64,000 nucleotides of DNA from Subsaximicrobium wynnwilliamsii (GTDB lineage Bacteria > Bacteroidota > Bacteroidia > Flavobacteriales > Flavobacteriaceae): assembly GCF_007997225.1 (NCBI RefSeq), contig NZ_VORM01000006.1, forward strand, positions 124,001 to 188,000. Direction: 5' to 3'. Of the stretch, positions 35,191 to 42,565 are shown one piece after another. A model generated the notes under the pieces. It saw nothing but the letters and a program-made list of their open reading frames with translations. It was not told where the DNA came from and searched no databases. The translations under genes and the position numbers were made by a program. Within the stretch, counting starts at the first letter, position 1; each line of letters begins with the position of its first letter.

Positions 35191-36636
35191 TTATCCTACG
35201 CTACCTTCCAAACTAATCTCCAATAGTTTTTGTGCTTCCACAGCAAATTCCATTGGGAGCTTATTGAGCACTTCCTTGCTAAATCCATTCACGATAAGTG
35301 CGATAGCCTTTTCGGTATCGATACCGCGTTGGTTGCAATAAAAGATCTGATCCTCGCCAATTTTGCTCGTGGTTGCCTCATGCTCTACTTTAGCCGATTT
35401 GTTTTTGGCTTCAATATAAGGGAAGGTGTGTGCACCACAGGCGTTACCCATCAACAAACTATCGCATTGGGAGAAATTTCTGGCATTATCAGCTCGTGCG
35501 CTAATGTGAACCAACCCACGATAGGAGTTTTGAGAATGACCTGCCGAAATCCCTTTAGAGATAATCGTCGATTTTGTATTCTTGCCCAAATGGATCATTT
35601 TAGTCCCTGTATCGGCTTGCTGGTAATTATTGGTCACTGCAATGGAATAAAATTCCCCTACAGAGTTATCGCCCTTCAAAATACAACTAGGATATTTCCA
35701 AGTAATGGCAGAACCGGTCTCGACCTGGGTCCAAGAGATTTTGGCGTTTTTCTCGCAAATACCTCGTTTGGTTACGAAGTTGTAAACACCGCCTTTACCT
35801 TCTGCATTACCAGGATACCAGTTTTGAACGGTAGAATACTTGATTTCGGCATCGTCCAAGGCAATGAGTTCCACCACTGCGGCGTGCAATTGGTTTTCAT
35901 CACGACTTGGCGCGGTGCAGCCCTCTAGATAACTCACATAACTGCCTTCATCGGCAATAAGCAAGGTTCTCTCAAACTGGCCAGTACCCGCTTGGTTGAT
36001 TCTGAAATAGGTGGACAATTCCATTGGGCAGCGCACCCCTTTAGGGATGTAGCAAAAACTACCGTCGCTAAAGACCGCACTATTGAGTGCCGCATAGAAA
36101 TTATCCCGTTGTGGCACTACAGTTCCTAAATATTTTTTGACCAATGCTGGATGCTCCCGGATCGCTTCGGAAATGGAACAGAAAATAATGCCTTTCTCCC
36201 CCAAGGATTTTTTGAATGAAGTCGCAACGGAAACTGAATCGACCACGACATCCATCGCAACACCGGCGAGCATTTTCTGCTCATCCAGCGAAATCCCTAA
36301 TTTTTTGAAAGTGTCCAACAATTCTGGATCCACCTCATCCAAGCTCTCGTATTTCGGCTTTTTATTTGGTGCGGAATAGTAGGAAATTCCCTGAAAATCT
36401 GGTTTTTTATAATTTACATTGGCCCATTCTGGCTCAATCATGCTTTCCCAATACCGATAAGCTTCCAATCGCCACTCGGTCATCCATTCCGGCTCCTCCT
36501 TTTTCATGGAAATCGCACGCACTACATCTTCATTCAAACCTACAGGAAAGGTGTCCGATTCTATATCTGTATAAAATCCGTACTCATATTCCTTGGTTTT
36601 TAACTCCTCGCGTAAATCGTCTTCTGTATATTTCAT
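35191..36636 (-). CDS. sufB: Fe-S cluster assembly scaffold SufB
   Basis: Core scaffold protein of the SufBC2D complex. 481 residues, typical length. N-terminal [19 protein letters not shown]; conserved [50 protein letters not shown]; and the C-terminal [20 protein letters not shown] with its conserved Cys and Glu. Upstream lies the broken four-helix-bundle gene and then sufA; the 34-nt gap before its ATG is a heptad-periodic tract. Confidence 0.98.
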   Translation of the reverse strand: MKYTEDDLREELKTKEYEYGFYTDIESDTFPVGLNEDVVRAISMKKEEPEWMTEWRLEAYRYWESMIEPEWANVNYKKPDFQGISYYSAPNKKPKYESLDEVDPELLDTFKKLGISLDEQKMLAGVAMDVVVDSVSVATSFKKSLGEKGIIFCSISEAIREHPALVKKYLGTVVPQRDNFYAALNSAVFSDGSFCYIPKGVRCPMELSTYFRINQAGTGQFERTLLIADEGSYVSYLEGCTAPSRDENQLHAAVVELIALDDAEIKYSTVQNWYPGNAEGKGGVYNFVTKRGICEKNAKISWTQVETGSAITWKYPSCILKGDNSVGEFYSIAVTNNYQQADTGTKMIHLGKNTKSTIISKGISAGHSQNSYRGLVHISARADNARNFSQCDSLLMGNACGAHTFPYIEAKNKSAKVEHEATTSKIGEDQIFYCNQRGIDTEKAIALIVNGFSKEVLNKLPMEFAVEAQKLLEISLEGSVG

Positions 36637-36670
36637 ATTCCGAGTTTAAAATTTAAAATTCAAAGTTGGG
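36637..36670 (-). repeat. Heptad-periodic leader before sufB, with one arm of a 10-bp inverted repeat
   Basis: Towards sufB, units such as AACTTTG and AATTTTA (twice) repeat at 7 nt up to the ATG. On the plus strand ATTCAAAGTT at 36658-36667 is the exact reverse complement of 37068-37077, so the pair brackets the four-helix-bundle gene. Confidence 0.8.
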
Positions 36671-37067
36671 CTAATCTGCTTTATATTTGCTTCCCTTTAA
36701 ATCACTTGATTTCAGATAATTCATAAAACCTCCAATCATTTTTCCCAAAACGATTGTTTGTTCGTAAAGCTTTTTGAACTCTTCATTTTTTAATGCAATT
36801 TCTATCCAAAACCCTATACAATTGCGACCTTGTTTCGCCGCATGAAGCTTTTGAAATAGATAGAAACTGGATAAACTTCCTGTTTCCGTTTCGTTCAAAG
36901 CCTTCCGCAATATTATCCATTACGGAACCCGAAGAACCATCTATTTGACTGTATAACTTATAATCTGTTCTCAAATCGCTGCTATTGGCTATCTTATTGA
37001 TGTCATTGCAGAGCATTCGAGATAATTTCCAAATCTCCAAATCCTCAAATTTATTTACCGTTGCCAT
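36671..37067 (-). pseudogene. Four-helix-bundle (S23/23S rRNA IVS type) gene with a single-base frameshift
   Basis: The two frames join into one protein of about 131 residues of the S23 family, first known from intervening sequences in 23S rRNA and later found as free-standing genes. Frame one holds the first 94 residues (FEDLEIWKLSRMLCNDI, SSGSVMDNIAEGFERN, FLSISKASCGETRSQLYR) and stops at a TGA (36783-36785) right after LDRNCIKK. The C-terminal part EEFKKLYEQ, then GKMIGGFMNYL continues in another frame. Removing one base from the A6 run (T's at 36786-36791 on the plus strand) restores it exactly: ...NCIKNEEFKKL. Real mutation, slippage site or sequencing error cannot be told apart here. 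It sits between sufA and sufB. Confidence 0.88.
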
Positions 37068-37099
37068 AACTTTGAATCTTGAACCTTGAACGTTGAACT
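37068..37099 (-). repeat. Heptad-periodic tract between sufA and the four-helix-bundle gene, with the second inverted-repeat arm
   Basis: Towards the S23 gene, units AACGTTC, AAGGTTC and AAGATTC repeat at 7 nt and run into the ATG with no gap. On the plus strand AACTTTGAATCTTGAA (37068-37083) is identical to 29599-29614 in the sufE-sufT gap. Confidence 0.85.
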
Positions 37100-37100
37100 G

Positions 37101-37430
37101 CTATAGAGAAAAACTCTCCCCGCAACCACAAGTCCTGTTCGCATTTGGGTTATTAAATACAAACCCAGCACCGTTTAACCCTCCGGAATATTCCAAAGTA
37201 GTGCCAATGAGGTAAAGAAAACTCTTTTTATCCACAATGATTTTTACGCCATTGTCTTCAAAGACCTTATCTTCCTCCTGTTTTTCGTGATCAAACTTGA
37301 GATCATAAGACAAACCGGAACAGCCACCACTTTTCACGCCAACGCGCACAAAGTCGATAGTACTGTTAAATCCGTCCTCGCTCATAAGCTCAACGACCTT
37401 CTTTTTAGCTGTTTCTGATACTTTAATCAT
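37101..37430 (-). CDS. sufA: A-type Fe-S carrier (SufA/IscA/HesB family)
   Basis: Carries and delivers Fe-S clusters to apoproteins. 109 residues, family length. N-terminal IKVSETAKKKVVELM, the first ligand Cys in VKSGGCSGLSYDL, and the C-terminal pair in NRTCGCGESF, giving the expected three cysteines. First gene of the suf locus, 33 nt before the four-helix-bundle gene, with a TAnnTTTG box upstream. Whether it acts as SufA or ErpA is not decided by the sequence; context favours SufA. Confidence 0.94.
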   Translation of the reverse strand: MIKVSETAKKKVVELMSEDGFNSTIDFVRVGVKSGGCSGLSYDLKFDHEKQEEDKVFEDNGVKIIVDKKSFLYLIGTTLEYSGGLNGAGFVFNNPNANRTCGCGESFSL

Positions 37431-37460
37431 TCGTAATATGGGTTATGTCCTAATAGATTG

Positions 37461-37468
37461 CAAATATA
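37461..37468 (-). promoter_or_regulatory. -7 box TATATTTG before sufA
   Basis: Perfect TAnnTTTG ending 30 nt before the sufA start, the likely promoter of the sufA-sufD block. No IscR-like or Fur-like palindrome was recognised nearby. Confidence 0.5.
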
Positions 37469-37703
37469 CGATATATGTAGGGTTTAACCATAGCAACTAA
37501 CATTATATTGGCAAATGACGGGATAGGCTTTTACTATGCGCCAACAGCCTAGAAAGCAGAAAAATAAACGCCCTTAAAAGGATCGAGAAGTTTAAAGAAA
37601 TACCATGAAATTGAACGCAGCGTTTTACAACGATTAACAGCCAACGAAGACCTATTCCTTCCGTAGAAAAAGGAAAAATTTACCGAACTGTGAAATGATT
37701 TTA

Positions 37704-37949
37704 TTAAATGGAAAATTGCCTTTCGGAAGACTTTCTCTTGAGCAGAAACAATTGCCTTAATGCATTCGAGATCTTCTCATTTTTATACGGAAGCTCTTGA
37801 ACTTCGCCATTGGCATCCATATTCACTTTTGTCTTGCAGCTAGTGCAGATAAATTTACGACAGTGATGGGACTTTTCGGAAGTAGTGTAGACAGGTTCGA
37901 GGTTGTGCCCAAAAATAGAGCACGATAATTCGTGAGTAGTAGTTTTCAT
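37704..37949 (-). CDS. Small zinc-ribbon-like protein (paralogue 1 of 3)
   Basis: About 81 residues from the ATG at 37949 (MKTTTHELSC); the longer frame would start at a TTG. It has C-x-I-F-G-H (CSIFGHNL) followed by a CTSCK pair, the pattern of a small zinc-binding domain like that of DUF1660-type proteins, then an NGEVQELPYKNEKISNALRQL tail. The genes at 39126 and 39583 share the whole layout (Cys-x3-Phe-x-His; C-x2-C; GKL/GEL-x-x-L-T/P; helical basic tail). A third Cys (CRKFIC) is extra. Function unknown; nucleic-acid binding is a guess. Confidence 0.72.
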   Translation of the reverse strand: MKTTTHELSCSIFGHNLEPVYTTSEKSHHCRKFICTSCKTKVNMDANGEVQELPYKNEKISNALRQLFLLKRKSSERQFSI

Positions 37950-38095
37950 AAGTAGGTTAATCAATTTGGGATGACTAAATTAGCCATTAAATAGCATAAA
38001 TAGGTTTAAGTACGTATATTTTCGATGAAATGCGTGTTATTAAATTTCCGAAGTAAAGAATTAGTACGGAAAACGTCCAATTAAAAAAACCAAGT

Positions 38096-38103
38096 TACTT
38101 TTG
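38096..38103 (+). promoter_or_regulatory. -7 box TACTTTTG, 4 nt before the thiL ATG
   Basis: Perfect TAnnTTTG followed by TAGC and the start codon. With transcription starting about five to seven nt after the box, the thiL mRNA would be leaderless. Confidence 0.55.
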
Positions 38104-38107
38104 TAGC

Positions 38108-39157
38108 ATGATAGAAGATAAGAATCCACAGCGCACGCCCTTAGAACAGTTGGGCGAATTTGGCCTGATAGACCATTTGACAAAAAATTTCAAGATTAAG
38201 AAAAGTTCCTCCATAAAGGGTATTGGAGACGATGCTGCAGTTTTGGACTTTAAAGATAAGCAGGTCGTTGTGACCACCGATCTTTTGGTTGAAAATGTGC
38301 ATTTTGATCTCAGCTATATGCCTTTAAAACATTTGGGCTATAAAGCAGTCGTGGTCAATTTATCTGATGTGTATGCGATGAATGCCACAGCGACACAAAT
38401 TACAGTGTCAATTGCGGTTTCAAACAGGTTTCCTTTAGAGGCTCTGGAAGCATTGTATGCAGGCATAGAAACCGCAGCGTCCATTTATGATATCGATGTT
38501 GTTGGAGGTGACACAACCTCTTCAACCACGGGTTTGCTAATCTCAGTCACCGCGATTGGCGAGGTCGACAAAGACGATGTGGTGTACCGCAATGGTGCCA
38601 AACCCAACGATCTTGTGGTGCTTACAGGTGATATTGGCGCAGCCTATATGGGATTGCAAGTTTTGGAACGTGAAAAGGAAGTATTTAAGGTAAACCCTGA
38701 GAATCAGCCCGACTTAGATGCCTATACTTACATTATTGAGCGGCAGTTGAAGCCTGAAGCGCGAAAGGATATTGTAGAATTGCTCAAGGATTTAGAAGTG
38801 AAACCAACCGCAATGATGGACGTTAGCGACGGCTTGTCCTCGGAAATAATCCATATTTGTAAACAAAGTAAGGTGGGGGTGGAATTGTATGAGAGTAAAA
38901 TCCCATTGGATCCGGAGGTTATTTCTGTTTGCGAGGAGTTCAAAATAGACAGCACGACGATCGCCTTGAATGGCGGCGAAGATTACGAATTATTGATGAC
39001 CATTGCTCAAGAAGATTTTGAGAAAATAAAAGGCAATCCCAATTTAACGGTAATTGGTTTTATTACGGAAGAAGCGCGCGGCATGAACCTCATCACTCGT
39101 GGCGAACAAGTGATACCCATCATTGCTAAAGGCTGGAACGCTTTAGGCGACCATTAG
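38108..39157 (+). CDS. thiL: Thiamine-monophosphate kinase
   Basis: Phosphorylates thiamine monophosphate to thiamine diphosphate with ATP, the last step of cofactor synthesis. 349 residues. Motifs: LTKNFKIKKSSSIKGIGDDAAVL (N-terminal Mg/ATP loop), TTDLLVENVHFDL, VVGGDTTSS, VVLTGDIGAAYMGL, MMDVSDGLSSEI and LNGGEDYELLM. The start follows a TAnnTTTG box by four bases. The C-terminus overlaps a convergent small zinc-ribbon-like gene by 32 nt. No other thiamine gene or TPP riboswitch is present nearby. Confidence 0.96.
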   Translation: MIEDKNPQRTPLEQLGEFGLIDHLTKNFKIKKSSSIKGIGDDAAVLDFKDKQVVVTTDLLVENVHFDLSYMPLKHLGYKAVVVNLSDVYAMNATATQITVSIAVSNRFPLEALEALYAGIETAASIYDIDVVGGDTTSSTTGLLISVTAIGEVDKDDVVYRNGAKPNDLVVLTGDIGAAYMGLQVLEREKEVFKVNPENQPDLDAYTYIIERQLKPEARKDIVELLKDLEVKPTAMMDVSDGLSSEIIHICKQSKVGVELYESKIPLDPEVISVCEEFKIDSTTIALNGGEDYELLMTIAQEDFEKIKGNPNLTVIGFITEEARGMNLITRGEQVIPIIAKGWNALGDH

Positions 39158-39371
39158 GAATAAGCTTTTTGATTTTTTTTCGCCTTTGATATAAAGACTT
39201 TAAAACTTTATTTGTTTCCTTGCGCTTAGTGGTAAGTGGTATTAGCTTGCCCTTATCGCTGGTCGTGAATTGTTTTTTGCAATGTATGCATTCATATTCT
39301 TTGACTATTTTCGTGACATCGGTTTTTACAACAATTTCATGTTGGAAGAGTTTACAAAATAGGTTTTTCAA
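39126..39371 (-). CDS. Small zinc-ribbon-like protein (paralogue 2 of 3)
   Basis: About 81 residues. The start would be a TTG giving MKNLFCKLFQHE, the typical opening of this type; no ATG lies in frame upstream. It has CKLFQH, then ECIHCKKQF (C-x2-C), DKGKLIPLT and a strongly basic tail (KSLYQRRKKIKKL). Paralogous in layout to the genes at 37704 and 39583. Its last 32 bases overlap thiL antiparallel, and the TTG start lowers certainty. Confidence 0.6.
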   Translation of the reverse strand: MKNLFCKLFQHEIVVKTDVTKIVKEYECIHCKKQFTTSDKGKLIPLTTKRKETNKVLKSLYQRRKKIKKLIPNGRLKRSSL

Positions 39372-39582
39372 ATCCTTGATTTTTTTTATTATTATAAGTA
39401 AAATGCTGGAATGAAAAAAAAAATTTGTGTTAAAGCTATTTTAAAACAACGTTTTACCCCTGTTTTAAATCAGCAAAAGACCTGCGTCGCTTTCTCCTTA
39501 AAAGTTTTTCGTCACTAGCACGCAAATGCGTGTAATGGCCAACTCAATTAGATGTGAGCCTAAGATAAAACGAAGTTCCACA

Positions 39583-39846
39583 TTAATAGGATGCGGATAT
39601 TGGATTCTGATTTTTCATGTGCATCAAGCGTCTCGAGTAAAAGTCTCCCAAGATATCATTGATTTCCTGATATTTTGGCGTGAGCTCTGTGAGTTCTCCA
39701 TTTCCATTGGTGGTCAATTGATGTTTACAACACTTACACGTGTACTCTTTAACATGTGGCGTCACTTTCTTTGAGAGCACATACTTGTGGCCAAAAAGAG
39801 TGCAAACAATTTTAAACGGACTGGAGGCTTGGGTTGATTTTTTCAT
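39583..39846 (-). CDS. Small zinc-ribbon-like protein (paralogue 3 of 3)
   Basis: 87 residues from a clear ATG. It has CTLFGHKYVL, then YTCKCCKHQLTTNGNGELTELTPKY (here as two adjacent parts: YTCKCCKHQL with C-x2-C, and NGNGELTELTPKY), then a helix EINDILGDFYSRRL. Closest in layout to the gene at 39126 (shared KEY-x-C, QLTT/QFTT). Unknown function; a metal-binding Cys/His domain is the only inference. Confidence 0.7.
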   Translation of the reverse strand: MKKSTQASSPFKIVCTLFGHKYVLSKKVTPHVKEYTCKCCKHQLTTNGNGELTELTPKYQEINDILGDFYSRRLMHMKNQNPISASY

Positions 39847-39910
39847 AATAGTTAGATTTACAGATGACTAACTTATAAAAAATTTATGAACAAAACGCTG
39901 ACTTGTCATA

Positions 39911-40684
39911 TTATTCGATAACATGTTTTATAATGTAAGTTAATTCTGTAATGCTCTCAAGATGCATCATGTGCCCGCATCCCAATTCTTTCAACACAAT
40001 ATCCGTTTGGCCAATTCTGTTTTTTAAAGGATCTGCTTTGATCACAGCATCTTTAGTGCCCATCAGCATCCATTTTTTTGCCTTGAGATTTTTGAGCACT
40101 TCAAGCTTATCCGATCGCAAGCACATGCCTTCTTGCGCAGCTACATAACCCTGCTTCGATGTTTTCAAAGCTTGATTTAATCCCGCTTCGATTTCATTCA
40201 GGTATTTTTTCGCACTTTCCGAAGAAAATAAATTCACATAAGACATGCGCACCAATGCTTCATAGTTGCCCTGCGCCAATTCAATAGATCGTTTTCTAAT
40301 TTGTTTACGCGCTTCATCATCGGCTTCAAAAGTACTGTTCATTAAGCAAAGGCCCTCAATCGCATTGGGCTGCTGTTCAGCCAGTGCCAAGGCCACATAA
40401 CCACCCATGGAATGTCCAATGACCGAAAACCGGATAACATTTAGCGTTTTCAAAACTGCTGCAACTGTTTCCGCCATCATTCCCATGGGGTGCACATACC
40501 CTAAACACCCGGTTTGACCATGCCCCAACAAATCTACAGAAATCAGTCGACGCGTTTTCAGCAATTCTGGCTTCAGACTGTCCCACATTGTAGAATTTTC
40601 CAGGAAACCGTGAAGCAGAAGCAGCACTTTGCCTTTACCTTCATCCTTGTAATGCACCTCAATATTCTTATAATTCAAAATCAT
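39911..40684 (-). CDS. Alpha/beta-fold hydrolase
   Basis: About 257 residues from the ATG at 40684 (MILNYKNIEVHYKDEGKG), the usual opening of the family; a longer frame to 40726 would include a TATCTTTG promoter box, so the inner start is preferred. Oxyanion-hole motif LLLHGFLENSTMW, nucleophile elbow GHSMGGYVALAL (Ser ~97), acid in MGTKDAV and the His in GCGHMMHLES. It resembles the small esterase/MenH-like group. The substrate cannot be told. Divergent from the serine hydrolase gene at 40794. Confidence 0.87.
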   Translation of the reverse strand: MILNYKNIEVHYKDEGKGKVLLLLHGFLENSTMWDSLKPELLKTRRLISVDLLGHGQTGCLGYVHPMGMMAETVAAVLKTLNVIRFSVIGHSMGGYVALALAEQQPNAIEGLCLMNSTFEADDEARKQIRKRSIELAQGNYEALVRMSYVNLFSSESAKKYLNEIEAGLNQALKTSKQGYVAAQEGMCLRSDKLEVLKNLKAKKWMLMGTKDAVIKADPLKNRIGQTDIVLKELGCGHMMHLESITELTYIIKHVIE

Positions 40685-40690
40685 AGCCTG

Positions 40691-40698
40691 CAAAGATA
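40691..40698 (-). promoter_or_regulatory. -7 box TATCTTTG, 6 nt before the alpha/beta hydrolase ATG
   Basis: Perfect TAnnTTTG on the minus strand ending 6 nt before the ATG at 40684. It supports the shorter start and a leaderless or nearly leaderless mRNA. Confidence 0.5.
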
Positions 40699-40751
40699 GC
40701 CTTTGCATACTTTTCAACACTGTCATATCTCCATATCCATCAAGTAATTAT

Positions 40752-40759
40752 TATCTTTG
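40752..40759 (+). promoter_or_regulatory. -7 box TATCTTTG before the serine hydrolase gene
   Basis: Perfect TAnnTTTG, 34 nt before the start codon at 40794; the divergent box for the neighbouring gene lies 53 nt away. Confidence 0.5.
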
Positions 40760-40793
40760 AGCTTCAATTCTGAAACTTCTAAACTCCTAGTCC

Positions 40794-42344
40794 ATGAATA
40801 TCAAAAATTATCTCGCCCTTCTCCTCCTCGTAACTTGCATTTCCTTAAACGCGCAGATTGAAGAACAAAAACTGGACACACTTATTGAACAAACGCTAAG
40901 CACCTTTGAAGTACCGGGTATTTCCGTAGGCATTTTAAAGGATGGCAAGATCGTCTATGCGAAAGGCAAAGGTGTACGGTCCCTAACCTCCAACAAAGAC
41001 ATGAACGCAACTACCTTGGTAGGCATTGCTTCCAACTCTAAGGGTTTTACCTGCGTTGCATTGGCCATGATGGTAGATGAAGGCAAGCTCAACTGGGACG
41101 ATACCGTACGCAAATACATTCCAGAATTTCAATTGCATGACGCCTGGGTAACCAAGCATTTTACAATACGCGACCTCGTGACGCATCGCAGTGGTTTAGG
41201 GCTTGGCGCTGGCGATCTCATGTTCTTCCCTGAAAACAATAGTTTTTCTACGGAAGACATCCTAGCAAACCTCAAATATTTAGAGCCTGAAAGTTCTTTC
41301 CGAAGCGCATTTGAATACAATAATAATATGTACATCGTTGCAGGCGAGGTTTTGAAACGGCTTAGCGGACTCTCATGGGAAGAATTCATTGAGACCAGAA
41401 TCCTTAAACCGGTTGGCATGAGCAGCAGTAAAGCATCCTATAACCGGGTTACCGATAAATCCAATATCATTGAAGCCCATACCATGGCAGATGGCAAAGT
41501 AATCCAGATCCCACACGATTGGAGCGATACCGCAAATCCTGCTGGAGGCATCGTTTCCAATATTCCTGATATGCTTACTTGGGCAAAATTCTTGATGGAT
41601 GGCGCAGTCACTGCGGAAGGCGAGCGATTACTTAGCGAAAAGCAACTCAATGAGCTTTGGCAATTGCAAATGCCCTTAAAGGTAAGTGCGAATGACAGTT
41701 ATGGTTCCAACTTCAGGGGGTATGGATTGGGCTGGTTCTTGACCGATGTTAAGGGCGGACATAAACAAGTCTATCACACCGGTGGTTTGTTGGGTACCGT
41801 GACCCAATTCACAATGATTCCCGACATGAATCTTGCCATTGTGGTACTTACCAATCAAATGAACGGTTCGGCCTTCAATAGTATTACAAACACGATAAAA
41901 GACAGTTATTTAGGCTACGACGATAGGAATTGGCTGAAACGACTGGGAGATTCAAACACCAACTTCATAACCTATAATGACAGCATCAAAACCGCAGTCT
42001 ATGATGAAGTTAAACTTGCCAAAACCAATAAAGCCTTCCCAAAACCCGAACAAATTGTTGGCACTTATACCGACGATTGGTTTGGCGATATTAGGATTTC
42101 ACATAACGGGAACAGTTACAGCATCTCCAGCAAACGCTCGAAAACCTTGATTGGAGAATTGCTGCCTTATAATTACAGCAGCTTCATTGCCAAATGGAAC
42201 AACCGCAGCTACGATGCCGATGTATTTGTCAACTTCACTTTTGACGAAACAGGCAAGGCCATTGGCGCAAGAATGAAACCCATCGCCCCAATAACCGATT
42301 TCAGCTTCGATTTTGAAGATTTGGAATTCAAAAGGACAAAATGA
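40794..42344 (+). CDS. Serine hydrolase, class C beta-lactamase-like, with C-terminal DUF3471-type domain
   Basis: 516 residues, exported: signal peptide 1-20 (YLALLLLVTCISLNAQ). The beta-lactamase/transpeptidase-like domain has S-x-x-K at Ser80-Lys83 (IASNSKGF), the Tyr motif in FEYNNNMYIVAGE, and H-T-G-G in VYHTGGLLGTV in place of KTG. The C-terminal ~100 residues (VGTYTDDWFGDIRISHNGN) form a small beta domain of DUF3471 type. This set marks esterases or D-amino-acid peptidases rather than true antibiotic lactamases; substrate unknown. A strong shared terminator follows. Confidence 0.92.
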   Translation: MNIKNYLALLLLVTCISLNAQIEEQKLDTLIEQTLSTFEVPGISVGILKDGKIVYAKGKGVRSLTSNKDMNATTLVGIASNSKGFTCVALAMMVDEGKLNWDDTVRKYIPEFQLHDAWVTKHFTIRDLVTHRSGLGLGAGDLMFFPENNSFSTEDILANLKYLEPESSFRSAFEYNNNMYIVAGEVLKRLSGLSWEEFIETRILKPVGMSSSKASYNRVTDKSNIIEAHTMADGKVIQIPHDWSDTANPAGGIVSNIPDMLTWAKFLMDGAVTAEGERLLSEKQLNELWQLQMPLKVSANDSYGSNFRGYGLGWFLTDVKGGHKQVYHTGGLLGTVTQFTMIPDMNLAIVVLTNQMNGSAFNSITNTIKDSYLGYDDRNWLKRLGDSNTNFITYNDSIKTAVYDEVKLAKTNKAFPKPEQIVGTYTDDWFGDIRISHNGNSYSISSKRSKTLIGELLPYNYSSFIAKWNNRSYDADVFVNFTFDETGKAIGARMKPIAPITDFSFDFEDLEFKRTK

Positions 42345-42433
42345 TACGAAAAAATTGAGCTGATTTGCTTTTAGGTTCAAGACAACATATTGAGTGTGAC
42401 CAACCTATAGTCATATCCACTTGAGCCTCAATC

Positions 42434-42475
42434 AAAAAAAGTGCGCCAACCGAAATTTCAGTTGGCGCACTTTTT
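42434..42475. terminator. Bidirectional terminator between the serine hydrolase and pepP
   Basis: Perfect 15-bp inverted repeat AAAAAGTGCGCCAAC / GTTGGCGCACTTTTT with a 10-nt loop, A-rich before and T-rich after. It serves both converging genes. Confidence 0.9.
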
Positions 42476-42531
42476 ATGAATAACCGCATCTTGAAATGAA
42501 TTAAAACGGATAATCAAACTTCCGCTTCCAG

Positions 42532-42564
42532 TTCAATTTCAATTTCAATTTCAATTTCAATTTC
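42532..42564 (-). repeat. Hexanucleotide tandem repeat after pepP
   Basis: Five and a half copies of TTCAAT on the plus strand (ATTGAA on the coding strand), immediately after the pepP stop codon and before the terminator. The layout copies that of the TTGAAC tract after hflX. Confidence 0.9.
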
Positions 42565-42565
42565 T

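Noticed and set aside
35230-35928. Plus-strand frame of 232 codons
   Set aside because: Antisense to sufB, whose protein is unmistakable; Cys-rich composition is what the reverse strand of a conserved gene produces.
40794-42344. Antibiotic beta-lactamase
   Set aside because: It has S-x-x-K and a Tyr motif but H-T-G in place of K-T-G and a DUF3471-type tail, which fits esterase-like or peptidase-like members instead.
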